Below are positions 17,494 through 26,475 of a stretch of DNA of 64,000 bases, in pieces. A program made the translations under genes and the position numbers. A model generated the notes under the pieces. The model did not search any database, was not told the origin of the DNA, and saw only the letters and a program-made list of their open reading frames with translations. Position 1 is the first letter of the stretch; every line of letters starts with the position of its first letter. Source of the DNA: Paucibacter sp. TC2R-5 (GTDB lineage Bacteria > Pseudomonadota > Gammaproteobacteria > Burkholderiales > Burkholderiaceae_C); NCBI RefSeq assembly GCF_025717605.1, contig NZ_JAJIRQ010000003.1, forward strand, positions 533,962 to 597,961, given 5' to 3'.

Positions 17494-19539
17494 ATGACCC
17501 GTAAGCTCTTCGTCACGACCGCCCTGCCCTACGCCAACGGCAACTGCCATATTGGCCACATCATGGAGTGGACCCAGGCCGATATCTGGGTTCGTTTCCA
17601 GCGCATGCGCGGCCAGCAAGTGAATTTTGTTTGCGCCGACGACGCGCATGGCGCACCCATCATGATCGCGGCCGAAAAAGCCGGCATCACGCCACAAGCC
17701 TTCGTCGCCAATATCGCCGCGGGCCGCAAGACCTATATCGACGGCTTTCACATCAGCTTCGACAACTGGCACTCGACCGACGGGCCGGAGAATCACGAGC
17801 TGAGCCGCGACGTCTACCGCGCGCTGCGTCGCAACGAATTGATCGATGTGAAGACCATCGATCAGTTCTTCGACCCCGAGAAGCAGATGTTTCTGCCCGA
17901 CCGCTTCATCAAGGGCGAATGCCCGAAATGCGGCGCCAAGGATCAGTACGGCGACTCCTGTGAGGTCTGCGGCGCGGTCTACACGCCGACCGAGGTGAAG
18001 AACCCGTTCTCGGTACTGTCCGGTGCGACGCCGGTGATGAAGAGCTCCGAGCATTACTTCTTCAAGCTCAGCGACCCACGCTGCGTCGCCTTCCTGGAAG
18101 AGTGGACGCAAACCCCGGGCCGCTTGCAGCCCGAGGTCTTCAACAAGATCAAGGAATGGTTTGCCAAAGATGAAGAGGGCAAAGGCGGCCTGGGCGACTG
18201 GGACATCAGCCGTGATGCCCCCTACTTCGGCATCGAGATTCCGGACGCTCCGGGCAAGTATTTCTACGTCTGGCTGGACGCGCCGATCGGCTATCTGGCC
18301 TCGCTGAAAAACTATTTCGCCAAGACCGGTGGCGACTTTGACGCCTATATGGCCGACGAGACGGTGGAGCAGATCCACTTCATCGGTAAAGACATCACCT
18401 ATTTCCACACGCTGTTCTGGCCCGCGATGCTGCATTTCAGCGGCCGCAAAACGCCCAACCATGTCTATGTCCATGGCTTCATGACCGTCAACAACGGCGA
18501 GAAGATGAGCAAGAGCCGCGGCACCGGCCTCGACCCCTTGAAATATCTGGGCTTGGGCTTGAACGCCGAATGGCTGCGCTACTACATCGCGGCCAAGCTG
18601 AACGCCAAGGTCGAGGACATCGACTTCAACCCGGAAGATTTCTGCGCCCGCATCAACAGCGATCTGGTCGGCAAGTACATCAATATCGCCAGCCGCGCGG
18701 CCGGCTTCCTGGCCAAGCGTTTTGACGGGCATCTGTCGGGCGACCTCGGCGTCGAGGGCCGCACGCTGCTGGACGGCCTGCGCGCTCAAGCCGATACGAT
18801 CGCCGAGTTGTACGAGGAACGCGAGTTCGGCAAGGCACTGCGCGAGATCATGTTGCTGGCCGACCGGGTCAACGAGTATGTGGACCAGAACAAGCCTTGG
18901 GATTTGGCCAAGAAAGAAGGCATGGACGCGGTGCTGCACGATGTCTGCAGCGTCTGCATCGAGGCCTTCCGCCTGCTGACGATTTACTTGAAGCCGGTCT
19001 TGCCGGAACTGGCGGCCAAGGTCGAGGCCTTTCTGCGCATCGAGCCCTTGCAGTTCGCCGACGCGGCGCGTGCGATGGGCCCGCACCAGATCGGCAGCTA
19101 TCAGCACCTGATGCAGCGCGTCGATGCCAAGTTGCTGGACGCCTTGTTTGAGGCGCCCGAAGCGCCCAAGGTCGTGCCAGGTGGTGAGGAACTCGCACCC
19201 GAGATCAAGATCGATGATTTCTCCAAGGTCGATCTGCGCATAGCCAAAATCGTCAAGGCCGAGCATGTGGAGGGTTCGGACAAGTTGCTGCGCCTGACGT
19301 TGGACGCCGGCGAAGGCCGCATGAGAAATGTCTTCAGCGGCATCAAGAGTGCCTACAAGCCCGAGCAGTTGGAAGGCAAGCTGACCGTGCTGGTGGCCAA
19401 TCTGGCGCCGCGCAAGATGAAGTTCGGCATCAGCGAAGGCATGGTGCTGGCCGCATCGCATGCCGACGAGAAGGTCAACCCCGGCATCTTTGTGCTGGAG
19501 CCCTTCCCTGGCGCGCAACCCGGTATGCGTGTGCGCTAA
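17494..19539 (+). CDS. metG: Methionyl-tRNA synthetase
   Basis: Class I aminoacyl-tRNA synthetase of 681 residues that charges tRNA-Met and initiator tRNA. The ATP-binding HIGH motif is at 19-22 and the zinc knuckle uses Cys143, Cys146, Cys156 and Cys159. KMSKS lies at 337-341, and the C-terminal tRNA-binding/dimerisation domain (about 580-681) is present ([20 protein letters not shown]). The 150-bp leader has a hairpin around CCGGGT-cttgatc-ACCCGG (about 17368-17387) without a T-tract. DUF3460 and scpA follow on the same strand. Confidence 0.98.
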   Translation: MTRKLFVTTALPYANGNCHIGHIMEWTQADIWVRFQRMRGQQVNFVCADDAHGAPIMIAAEKAGITPQAFVANIAAGRKTYIDGFHISFDNWHSTDGPENHELSRDVYRALRRNELIDVKTIDQFFDPEKQMFLPDRFIKGECPKCGAKDQYGDSCEVCGAVYTPTEVKNPFSVLSGATPVMKSSEHYFFKLSDPRCVAFLEEWTQTPGRLQPEVFNKIKEWFAKDEEGKGGLGDWDISRDAPYFGIEIPDAPGKYFYVWLDAPIGYLASLKNYFAKTGGDFDAYMADETVEQIHFIGKDITYFHTLFWPAMLHFSGRKTPNHVYVHGFMTVNNGEKMSKSRGTGLDPLKYLGLGLNAEWLRYYIAAKLNAKVEDIDFNPEDFCARINSDLVGKYINIASRAAGFLAKRFDGHLSGDLGVEGRTLLDGLRAQADTIAELYEEREFGKALREIMLLADRVNEYVDQNKPWDLAKKEGMDAVLHDVCSVCIEAFRLLTIYLKPVLPELAAKVEAFLRIEPLQFADAARAMGPHQIGSYQHLMQRVDAKLLDALFEAPEAPKVVPGGEELAPEIKIDDFSKVDLRIAKIVKAEHVEGSDKLLRLTLDAGEGRMRNVFSGIKSAYKPEQLEGKLTVLVANLAPRKMKFGISEGMVLAASHADEKVNPGIFVLEPFPGAQPGMRVR

Positions 19540-19608
19540 GGCGCACGGCTGGCCAAGCCTTCGCAAGGCTAAACTCCCAACAACCACTAACGCTTTTGAG
19601 CCACCGCC

Positions 19609-19812
19609 ATGCCATTGTTCTGGAAACCCTACAAGTCCGAAGTCAGCAGCTTCATCGATGAATTGAAGGCCAAGAAGCCAACGCTGGAGCAAGAACAGCG
19701 CGCCGGTCGTGCGCTGCTGTGGGAAAAGCAGGTGGACCGCGCCGAGCAAGCGGACTTCCGCGCCGCGCGGGTCGCACAACAGGCCTACGTCTACCAGACC
19801 AGCGCCAAGTAA
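19609..19812 (+). CDS. DUF3460 family small protein
   Basis: Protein of 67 residues with the DUF3460 pattern: a short hydrophobic start, SEVSSFIDELKAKKPTLEQEQ, RAGRALLWEK and a C-terminal VAQQAYVYQT. The family is common in Burkholderiales and has no known function. It lies 69 bp after metG and 14 bp before scpA, a conserved arrangement in this group as far as I recall. Confidence 0.85.
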   Translation: MPLFWKPYKSEVSSFIDELKAKKPTLEQEQRAGRALLWEKQVDRAEQADFRAARVAQQAYVYQTSAK

Positions 19813-19826
19813 GTGTTGTCCGGCGA

Positions 19827-20711
19827 ATGAGCGCCGCCCCCGACAGCACGGCAGCCCATGCAGCCCTGCTGAGCTTGCCCGAGCTCGACCCCTTGGCGCC
19901 CGCCTTGACCGGCTTGCCCGAGACGGTGGACAGCGTGGCCGTCGCGCGACTGTACGGCGAGCCCCTGTTCCAGATGCCGCTGGATCTGTACATCCCGCCG
20001 GACGCGCTGGAGGTGTTTCTAGAAGCGTTCCAGGGCCCGCTGGATCTGCTGATCTACCTGATTCGGCGCCAGAATTTCAATATTCTGGACATCCCGATGG
20101 CCGATGTGACGCGGCAATATCTGAGCTATGTCGACCAGTTGCGCAAGCACAATCTGGAGTTGGCGAGCGAGTATTTGCTGATGGCGGCGATGCTGATCGA
20201 GATCAAGTCTCGCATGTTGCTGCCGCCCAAAAAGACCGACGACGGCTCAGAGCCGGAAGACCCCCGGGCCGAGTTGGTGCGACGCTTGCTGGAGTATGAG
20301 CAGATCAAGCTGGCTGCTGCCCGCTTGGGCGCATTGCCGGTGGCCGGGCGCGATTTTCAGCTCGCGCAAGTGCATATTGAACAGTCGCTGCAGCCGCGCT
20401 TCCCGGACGTCAACGCCAATGATTTGCGCGATGCCTGGGCCGATATCTTGCGCCGTGCCAAGCTCAACCAACATCACAAAATTACCCGCGAGCAGCTGTC
20501 TGTTCGCGAGCATATGAGCATCGTGCTGCGCCGCCTGCAGGGTCAGAAGTTTCTGGAATTCGAACACCTGTTCGACGTCAGCCGCGGCCAGGCGGTGCTG
20601 GTGGTGACCTTCATTGCAATGCTGGAATTGGCACGTGAGCGCCTGCTGGAAATTACCCAGGCCGAGGCCTTTGCGCCCATCTATGTGCGGCTGGCCTACA
20701 GCCCTAGTTGA
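19827..20711 (+). CDS. scpA: Segregation and condensation protein A
   Basis: ScpA (kleisin) of 294 residues, which bridges SMC heads with ScpB in chromosome condensation. Family segments include VFLEAFQGPLDLLIYLIRRQ, NILDIPMADVTRQYLSYV, LASEYLLMAAMLIEIKSRML with the LLPP loop, and a C-terminal winged-helix part (VLVVTFIAMLELARERLLEI). I use ATG 19827; the frame extends upstream through the DUF3460 gene without sense. scpB is not adjacent. It converges with the LuxR-type regulator, 12 bp apart. Confidence 0.95.
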   Translation: MSAAPDSTAAHAALLSLPELDPLAPALTGLPETVDSVAVARLYGEPLFQMPLDLYIPPDALEVFLEAFQGPLDLLIYLIRRQNFNILDIPMADVTRQYLSYVDQLRKHNLELASEYLLMAAMLIEIKSRMLLPPKKTDDGSEPEDPRAELVRRLLEYEQIKLAAARLGALPVAGRDFQLAQVHIEQSLQPRFPDVNANDLRDAWADILRRAKLNQHHKITREQLSVREHMSIVLRRLQGQKFLEFEHLFDVSRGQAVLVVTFIAMLELARERLLEITQAEAFAPIYVRLAYSPS

Positions 20712-20723
20712 AAGCCCGCCCCC

Positions 20724-21467
20724 TCAAGACGCGGTGCCACCACGCCAGGTGGAGAACATGGTTTCGGGTTGGTGCTGAACCATTTGACCTACCGCCAGCA
20801 CCGCCTGGGTGCGCGATCCCACACCAAGGGCTTTCAACACGGCAGCGACATGATCTTTGACCGTTTCAACGGTAATGCCCAATTCGCGCGCAATGATTTT
20901 ATTGGGCTTGCCCTGTAACAGCAGTGCCAACACATCGGTCTGGCGAGGCGTCAGGGCCAGGCTTTCAAGCCCGGTTGACGCCTGGTAATTCGAGGCCATC
21001 GCCTGCTGCTGAATTTGCGCCAGCTTGGCTTGCGTGCTGCCCGCTTTGCCGCTAGCCGCAACACTGGGCTCGGCTCCCAAATTCATCGGTGGCACATAAA
21101 TACCGCCGGCCATCACCAATTTCAGCGCCTGGGAAAGCAGCTCGGTGCCGGCGCGTTTGGGCACAAAACCCATGGCGCCTTGGTCGATGGCGCGAATCAC
21201 ATCGCTGGCACGGTCCGAGGCCGAAATAACCACCACGGGCAGGGCCGGATAGGCGGCCCGGAATTCATCCAGCACGTCAAAGCCACTGGCGTCCCCCAAC
21301 TGCAAATCCAGCAACACCAAATCAAAATCTGCGTGCTTGCCGAGCTCCAGCCTTGCGGCGGCGGCGCTGTCCGCGCCTATCACCTCGACGCTTTCGTCCA
21401 GTCCCTCAATGACGGTCTTCAGCGCCGACAAGATCAAGGGGTGATCATCAATGAGCAAGACCTTCAT
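20724..21467 (-). CDS. NarL/LuxR-family response regulator
   Basis: Two-component DNA-binding regulator of 247 residues. The receiver starts MKVLLIDDHPLIL, with phospho-acceptor Asp54 (LVLLDLQLGD), a conserved Ser in VVISASD and Lys in FVPKRAG. A linker of about 50 residues rich in Gln and Ala leads to a LuxR helix-turn-helix (LTPRQTDVLALLLQGKPNKI, ELGITVETVKDHVAAVLKAL). GGGGAG lies just before ATG 21467; the frame upstream of it looks non-coding. No kinase is adjacent, so it is an orphan in this window. Confidence 0.92.
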   Translation of the reverse strand: MKVLLIDDHPLILSALKTVIEGLDESVEVIGADSAAAARLELGKHADFDLVLLDLQLGDASGFDVLDEFRAAYPALPVVVISASDRASDVIRAIDQGAMGFVPKRAGTELLSQALKLVMAGGIYVPPMNLGAEPSVAASGKAGSTQAKLAQIQQQAMASNYQASTGLESLALTPRQTDVLALLLQGKPNKIIARELGITVETVKDHVAAVLKALGVGSRTQAVLAVGQMVQHQPETMFSTWRGGTAS

Positions 21468-21598
21468 GCTCTCCCCTTTTGCTGGCTTTGTGTCTGTGTA
21501 TTCATATGGGTGCAAATGATAGGTCAGGCCGCTCACTTTGGGCCTCGCCCTCTTGTGTGATTTGAGCTGATCTTGAGTGAGATGGGGCGCTCGTCAAC

Positions 21599-22240
21599 TC
21601 AGGCAGAAGCGCCCTCCAGCCAAGCAGTCAAAGCCTGCCATTGCTGCAGATCACGCTCGACGCGGCTGGGCGCGACGTCCCAGATCGTCAGCCCACGCGC
21701 CGCCAACTGCACATAGTTTTGTGTGTCACGCAGCAGGCCCAACACCGGCACCGCCAGCTCGGGCAAAAAATCTTGCAACTGTTGTACCGACAAAGTGCCT
21801 TCCTTGGCGCGCATGCCGACGATGGCGAGTTGCGGATGTCGGTCCGCCCCAGCGCTTTCGGCACGCAGCTCCTGCAGCCTGTTCACAAAATCGTAGGTAG
21901 CCTGGATATCAAACAAGCTCGGCTGCAAGGGGATCAAAATCTTGTCCGCCAGCTTATAGAGCGCGCGCAGCTTTTTGCCGCTTAGGCCCGCGGGACTGTC
22001 CATCACCACATGGCTGACGCCCTTGGGAGGTTTGACAGTTTGCTCGCCGTCGAAGTCCCAGCCCTGGATAGTGGGCAAATCGGCCGAGCGAAGCGCCAGC
22101 CAGCGGCGCGCCGACTGCTGCTTATCCACATCACCCAACATCACCGCATGACCGCGCCGCGCCAAATACCCGGCCGTGTTGGTGGCGACCGTGCTTTTAC
22201 CCACACCGCCCTTGGGATTGGCGATCAAGATCACAGGCAT
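21599..22240 (-). CDS. Orphan ParA family ATPase
   Basis: ParA/MinD-type ATPase of 213 residues with a deviant Walker A (NPKGGVGKST), a Walker A' aspartate in LGDVDKQQSARRW and Walker B in HVVMDSPAG. Its size and lack of an N-terminal DNA-binding domain fit small ParA-like proteins that position cellular cargo rather than plasmid ParA. No parB-like gene or parS motif lies beside it. ATG 22240 has AGGAGT upstream; the longer open frame is spurious. The nearest functional neighbours are a response regulator and the flagellar cluster. Confidence 0.88.
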   Translation of the reverse strand: MPVILIANPKGGVGKSTVATNTAGYLARRGHAVMLGDVDKQQSARRWLALRSADLPTIQGWDFDGEQTVKPPKGVSHVVMDSPAGLSGKKLRALYKLADKILIPLQPSLFDIQATYDFVNRLQELRAESAGADRHPQLAIVGMRAKEGTLSVQQLQDFLPELAVPVLGLLRDTQNYVQLAARGLTIWDVAPSRVERDLQQWQALTAWLEGASA

Positions 22241-22369
22241 GACAAGTACTCCTAGCTTCCGATTCAGGCCGGCAATGTTAGCCGCCCGCGCGCTCGGCAC
22301 TGGTGATTCATGCGGCATGACGAGCTGGACTGGGCACAGACGCACAGCGCATGCTGCGACAATAGCCCC

Positions 22370-22804
22370 ATGTTTGCCCCCTCCCAACTCGACGTTCGAC
22401 GTTTTTTTTGCGCCACTTATCGCAAGCTGCGCGAGCAGTTGCCCCTGATTCCGATGGAGGCGATCGCGGCCGAATGGATAGAGCAGCATCCCGAATACCA
22501 TGCCGAGCTGGCCGATGAGGACGCCGCCTTGGCGGCTGTCTACAGCGTCGAGGACGGCCGCACCAACCCCTTTTTGCACCTGTCGATGCATCTGACCATC
22601 AGTGAGCAGCAGTCGATCGATCAGCCCCACGGCATCGCGCAGGCAATCCAATTACTCGCCGCCAGACGCAACTCTTTGCATGAAGCGCATCACGCGGCAA
22701 TGGAATGCTTGGGGGAAATGATTTGGGCCTCGCAGCGCAGTGGCTTGCCCCCAGATGGTCATCAATATCTGGACTGCGTCAGCAAAAAAGCCACGCGTCG
22801 CTAG
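22370..22804 (+). CDS. DUF1841 family protein
   Basis: Protein of 144 residues matching DUF1841. Family traits visible are the start FAPSQLDVRRFFCATYRKL, NPFLHLSMHLTISEQQSID, the HEAHHAAMECLGEMIWASQR segment and GLPPDGHQYLDCV. The His-rich helix suggests metal binding, but no function is established. It starts at ATG 22370, and a strong terminator overlaps its stop. Confidence 0.88.
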   Translation: MFAPSQLDVRRFFCATYRKLREQLPLIPMEAIAAEWIEQHPEYHAELADEDAALAAVYSVEDGRTNPFLHLSMHLTISEQQSIDQPHGIAQAIQLLAARRNSLHEAHHAAMECLGEMIWASQRSGLPPDGHQYLDCVSKKATRR

Positions 22805-22815
22805 CGTGGCTTTTT
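22784..22815. terminator. Bidirectional intrinsic terminator
   Basis: A 12-bp stem (AAAAAGCCACGC pairing with GCGTGGCTTTTT) closes a 7-nt loop and has A and T tracts on either side. It therefore works on paper in both directions: for DUF1841 on the plus strand and for flgAMN transcripts arriving on the minus strand. Confidence 0.9.
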
Positions 22816-22865
22816 GAATCGGAAGCGTGTTCCCGCGCTCTTGTTTGGCGCCCATTCAAGTCTCA

Positions 22866-23267
22866 TCAGACCTGGATGGAACCTCCCAAGGCTTTGCGTT
22901 CGCTCTTGCCCGAGGCCGAATACAGGCCGGTGCTTTCACCCGGCATCAACACATCAATGGCTCGGTCCAACGCTGCCGTGGCGCGAGCCAGTGACTCGCG
23001 CTGAGCCGCCACACGACCACCTGCCAGCGCCAAACGATGGCGCAAATTAGGCGGCACCGAGCCACTGCGGGCCGCGTCACTGAAGCACGAAATTGCTTGC
23101 GCCAGGGCCTGGTGCAGCTTGGCTGCATATTGTTCGATCGCGCCGGTGTCGCGGCGCAGCAAGGCGTCGCCCAGCAAATTCAAGCAGCTCTCCACCTCCA
23201 ACAAGGGCTGTTCAAGCTGCTGGCTGACCGCCGCGGCGTTTGAGTCTGAGGTGGGCAAAGCTTGCAT
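22866..23267 (-). CDS. flgN: Flagellar export chaperone FlgN
   Basis: Cytoplasmic chaperone of 133 residues for the hook-filament junction proteins FlgK and FlgL. The sequence is helical and poorly conserved, as the family is: PLLEVESCLNLLGDALLRRDTGAIEQYAAKL at the N-terminus and VAAQRESLARATAALDRAIDVL near the end. The call leans on position, directly after flgM in the order flgA-flgM-flgN. ATG 23267 has GGGGA six bases upstream; an ATG 15 bases earlier has none. Confidence 0.8.
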   Translation of the reverse strand: MQALPTSDSNAAAVSQQLEQPLLEVESCLNLLGDALLRRDTGAIEQYAAKLHQALAQAISCFSDAARSGSVPPNLRHRLALAGGRVAAQRESLARATAALDRAIDVLMPGESTGLYSASGKSERKALGGSIQV

Positions 23268-23370
23268 GACAGTCCCCGCCATAAGGCGTTGAGAACGCGC
23301 TGATCCAGCGTTCAGGTCAAAGAGAAATTCGAGTCAACCCATGTGCCGCGGCTTGCACCACGGCCTGGCT

Positions 23371-23700
23371 TCAATGCGGCGTCATTCGCCCAAGCATTTC
23401 TTGCGCATTGGCGATCAATTTTTCCGCAATCACATTGGCATTCACGGTGAATTTCCCTTCCGTGATCGCCTGAGAAATGCGTCCGACCTTGGCCGCGTCA
23501 AAGCTGCCGTCATCGGGCACACCTTGCAAAAGCTGTGTCGCGTTGGTGGACAACTCCAGCTTGGCACTCGCCTCGGGCGTTTTCTTGCCTCCGACCGGAG
23601 CGCCGCCGCCATTGGCCGCTGTCCGCCCCGTTTGGGCCGCAGCGGGTTTGTCTACCCCCACCGGGGTTGACGAGAGTTCAGGACTGTTACCGATCTTCAT
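23371..23700 (-). CDS. flgM: Anti-sigma28 factor FlgM
   Basis: FlgM of 109 residues binds FliA until the hook is finished, when it is exported. The N-terminus MKIGNSP is followed by a disordered region rich in Pro, Gly and Thr. The C-terminal sigma-binding part contains DGSFDAAKVGRISQAITEGKFTVNANVIAEKLI. ATG 23700 is preceded by GGAGAG. Its own sigma28-like promoter lies about 95 bp upstream. Confidence 0.93.
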   Translation of the reverse strand: MKIGNSPELSSTPVGVDKPAAAQTGRTAANGGGAPVGGKKTPEASAKLELSTNATQLLQGVPDDGSFDAAKVGRISQAITEGKFTVNANVIAEKLIANAQEMLGRMTPH

Positions 23701-23792
23701 GGTGCTCTCCACAGACTTGGCAAACGCCCAAGCCTTTCCAGGTTTTGATCAAGCAAGCGCAGATTCTCTCGAAACTGAGCGGCTTTTTCGGT

Positions 23793-23819
23793 ATATCGAC
23801 GCGGGCAAAGAATACTTTA
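23793..23819 (-). promoter_or_regulatory. Sigma28 (FliA) promoter for flgMN
   Basis: Read on the minus strand, TAAA is followed by exactly 15 nt and then GTCGATAT, close to the FliA consensus TAAA-N15-GCCGATAA. It lies between flgA and flgM and would give flgMN a late promoter of their own, as in enteric bacteria. Confidence 0.8.
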
Positions 23820-23913
23820 GAACATTCGACAAAATAACACCCCTGCGTCATGGCGGCCAAGCCATGGCGACGAGACTGCCAAGCGGCCGGCCAACGTAGC
23901 GGGATTGCGGTGC

Positions 23914-24687
23914 TCATAGCAGCATCTCCACATGACGTTCACCAACCACCCGGCCGGAAATGATCCGGCCATTTTCAAAACGAACCTTGACGCTCTGTCC
24001 TTCCAGTCCCGCCGTCATGGCTTGCCCTTCTCTGGCCACCGCAAAGCCCGAGCCCACGGCCCGCACCATCACGGTGTCCCCAGCGGCAAACCACTGACGC
24101 ACCTTCAAACTGTTGCTGCGTACGGCTTCCCCGGCCGCCAAGGGACGGAGGAGCGTACGTCCGACCAGGCTGGTGGCATCCGAAAATACCGCCCCCGCCT
24201 CGGCCGCTATATCTATTTCGGCTGAACCAAGCAGAGCTTGAGTCAGCACAGCCCCGGCCGGCAAGGCGTCGGCGGCAACCAAGGCGCGCGCATAGACCTT
24301 GACCGTCACCGGCAGACTGACATTCCAGCGCACCGTCCCGTCTAGGCAGCGGATGCCAATACGCGTGCGGCCCCACATGGGCAGGCCGGGTGGCAAATAG
24401 GCTTGCACCTGCTGACAGGGTGCAAGTTTCAACCGCGGATCCAGCCGGCCGACTTGTACATCGACTCGAGCCTGCGCCGGCATGCCTGCCCGGGCGCCCG
24501 CTTGAGCGATTTGTTGCACCTGCGCGCTCAATTCGGTGCTCAGCTCAGTACTCAGGCCACGCATGTCCTGGGCCATGCCAGTTGAGGAGCAGACAGCCAA
24601 GCCCAACAAAAAGCGCCTGCACCGACCCAGCATGCGGGCCACACGGTGGGCTCGCAATTGGAGGGGGGTTGGGCGAAGCTTGAACAT
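23914..24687 (-). CDS. flgA: Flagellar P-ring assembly chaperone FlgA
   Basis: Periplasmic protein of 257 residues that helps FlgI form the P ring. The N-terminus is basic then hydrophobic (signal peptide ending near residue 39). The C-terminal SAF domain shows LPAGAVLTQALLGSAEIDI, LVGRTLLRPLAAGEAVRSNSL and a final SGRVVGERHVEMLL. ATG 24687 faces flgB across a 201-bp divergent control region. Confidence 0.94.
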   Translation of the reverse strand: MFKLRPTPLQLRAHRVARMLGRCRRFLLGLAVCSSTGMAQDMRGLSTELSTELSAQVQQIAQAGARAGMPAQARVDVQVGRLDPRLKLAPCQQVQAYLPPGLPMWGRTRIGIRCLDGTVRWNVSLPVTVKVYARALVAADALPAGAVLTQALLGSAEIDIAAEAGAVFSDATSLVGRTLLRPLAAGEAVRSNSLKVRQWFAAGDTVMVRAVGSGFAVAREGQAMTAGLEGQSVKVRFENGRIISGRVVGERHVEMLL

Positions 24688-24747
24688 GTTTGGACTTTAG
24701 ACCTCACCCTGCCCTGACCTTGCCGCGATATGCACAGCAAAGCGCCT

Positions 24748-24761
24748 GCTTATTTCGCTAA
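24748..24761. promoter_or_regulatory. Possible FlhD4C2 half-site between flgA and flgB
   Basis: On the minus strand the sequence reads TTAGCGAAATAAGC, which resembles the enteric FlhDC half-site AACGCNNAAATAGCG. A closely similar sequence occurs upstream of flhB (55501-55514). The site sits in the middle of the divergent flgA/flgB region, where class II control is expected. I did not find a clear second half-site. Confidence 0.35.
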
Positions 24762-24888
24762 TGTTTTCAAAGGGCCACCAACACAATCCGTTCACATCGC
24801 CTATTCCCCCTTTTCGGCCCGCGGCCAAATCGAGGAATGCAGGGCACAAGCCTCTACTTGTGCCGGCCGCGACCCCTAGGAGCCGATC

Positions 24889-25302
24889 ATGCTGAACCGA
24901 ATTACCGATGCCCTGAACTTCCAGACCCAGGCCCTGACCCTGCGGTCGGAGCGGCAGCGTCTGCTGGCCAGCAATATCGCCAACGCCGATACGCCGGGCT
25001 TCCAGGCCAAAGACATGGATTTCGCCCGAGCTCTGCGCGAGGCAAGTTCCGAGAATGCCCAACCGGGCGCGCTGCGGACGACGCAAAGCGGCCATATGGC
25101 GCCGCCGGCCGGTGCGCGCAGCGAGTCGCAAAAGCTGTACTCCACGGCGGCACAAACCAATTTGGACAGCAACACCGTCGACATGGACCGCGAACGCGCC
25201 AACTTCGCCGACAACTCCGTGAAGTACGAAGCGACGCTGCGCTTCATCAGTGGCTCGGTGCGCACCGCGCTGGATGCGATGAAGTCGCATAACTCGGCAT
25301 AA
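24889..25302 (+). CDS. flgB: Flagellar proximal rod protein FlgB
   Basis: Rod subunit of 137 residues. The N-terminal helix RITDALNFQTQALTLRSERQ leads into LLASNIANADTPGFQAKDMDF, the standard motif of axial proteins. The C-terminal helix is NFADNSVKYEATLRFISGSV. AGGAG precedes the ATG. First gene of the flgB-L operon. Confidence 0.97.
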   Translation: MLNRITDALNFQTQALTLRSERQRLLASNIANADTPGFQAKDMDFARALREASSENAQPGALRTTQSGHMAPPAGARSESQKLYSTAAQTNLDSNTVDMDRERANFADNSVKYEATLRFISGSVRTALDAMKSHNSA

Positions 25303-25340
25303 CGCCGCCTGATCTGCTTACTTGAGAACAGGAGTCCTCG

Positions 25341-25757
25341 ATGTCAATGTTCCAAATCTTCAATGTCGCCGGCAGCGCGGTCAGCGCCCAAAGCCAGCGC
25401 CTCAATGTGGTGGCCAGCAACCTGGCCAATGCCGAAACCGTGGCGGGCCCTGACGGCCAGGCCTACAAAGCACGTCAAGTGGTGTTTCAGACCGCCTTGA
25501 TGGGTGCGGGCAATGACCCGGCCAGCGCCGGCGTGCGCGTCAGCACCATCAGCGAAGACCAAACACCGGGTCGGCGCGTGCATGACCCCAAACACCCCAA
25601 GGCCGATGCCGAAGGCTATGTGACCTATAGCAATGTCAACACGGTCGAAGAGATGGTCAACATGATTTCGGCCTCGCGCTCTTATCAAAACAATATCGAA
25701 GTGATGAGCACGGCAAAAAGCCTCTTGCTCAAAACCCTGCAACTCGGTCAGTCCTGA
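25341..25757 (+). CDS. flgC: Flagellar proximal rod protein FlgC
   Basis: Rod subunit of 138 residues: NVAGSAVSAQSQRLNVVASN at the N-terminus, YVTYSNVNTVEEMVNMISASR and a final TAKSLLLKTLQLGQS. The start is 38 bp after flgB. Typical length. Confidence 0.97.
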   Translation: MSMFQIFNVAGSAVSAQSQRLNVVASNLANAETVAGPDGQAYKARQVVFQTALMGAGNDPASAGVRVSTISEDQTPGRRVHDPKHPKADAEGYVTYSNVNTVEEMVNMISASRSYQNNIEVMSTAKSLLLKTLQLGQS

Positions 25758-25779
25758 GGACTGAATCAGAAAGCTCATC

Positions 25780-26439
25780 ATGGCTGCAAGCGCTGTCTCC
25801 AACACCACGACGACCACCAAGGCTTCCACGGACTCGCTGATGCCGCAAGGCAGCAAGAATGCGGCCGAAACGCAGGACCGTTTCATGAAGCTGCTGATCG
25901 CTCAGATGAAAAACCAGGACCCGATGAACCCGATGGATAACGCGCAGGTCACCAGTCAGATGGCGCAGATCCAGACGGTCACCGGCGTCAGCAATCTGGA
26001 CACCAGCATCAAATCGCTGTCAGCGCAGTTCGTGCAGATGCAGGCACTACAAAGCGTTTCGCTGGTCGGCCGCGACGTCAGCGTCGAAGGCAATCGTCTG
26101 CAGATGGACCAAGGCGTCGGCACCGGCGTGTTCGAAATCAGCGCGCCCGCAGACGCCGTCAAGCTGGAAGTCCTCAGCCCCGGCGGCAATGTGATCGACA
26201 CGGTGCAACTCGGTGCCCAAGGGGCCGGACGGCATAGCTTCGACTGGCAGCCAAGCGAAAACGACCCGAGCGCCAAGTACAACTTCCGCATCACCGCCAC
26301 CAAGGGAACAGCCCCCGTATCCAACACCACTTACAGCCTTGACAAGGTCCTTGCCGTGAATACCGGCGGCGCCAAGCTGCAGTTGCAGCTCCAAAACGCT
26401 GGCCTGGTTGACTACAGCAGCGTCAAGACTTTCGACTGA
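25780..26439 (+). CDS. flgD: Flagellar hook cap / assembly protein FlgD
   Basis: Hook-capping protein of 219 residues. It has RFMKLLIAQMKNQDPMNPMD and VTSQMAQIQTVTGVSNLD near the N-terminus, then an Ig/tudor-like C-terminal part with FEISAPADAVKLEVLSPGG and YNFRITATKG. It forms the scaffold on which FlgE polymerises and is lost from the finished flagellum. Confidence 0.96.
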   Translation: MAASAVSNTTTTTKASTDSLMPQGSKNAAETQDRFMKLLIAQMKNQDPMNPMDNAQVTSQMAQIQTVTGVSNLDTSIKSLSAQFVQMQALQSVSLVGRDVSVEGNRLQMDQGVGTGVFEISAPADAVKLEVLSPGGNVIDTVQLGAQGAGRHSFDWQPSENDPSAKYNFRITATKGTAPVSNTTYSLDKVLAVNTGGAKLQLQLQNAGLVDYSSVKTFD

Positions 26440-26475
26440 TTTCACTCCCAACGCAGCACAGAACAAGGAACCATC

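Noticed and set aside
17446..19779. 777-codon open frame on the minus strand
   Set aside because: Antisense to metG. Composition is typical of a shadow frame and no family resemblance is visible.
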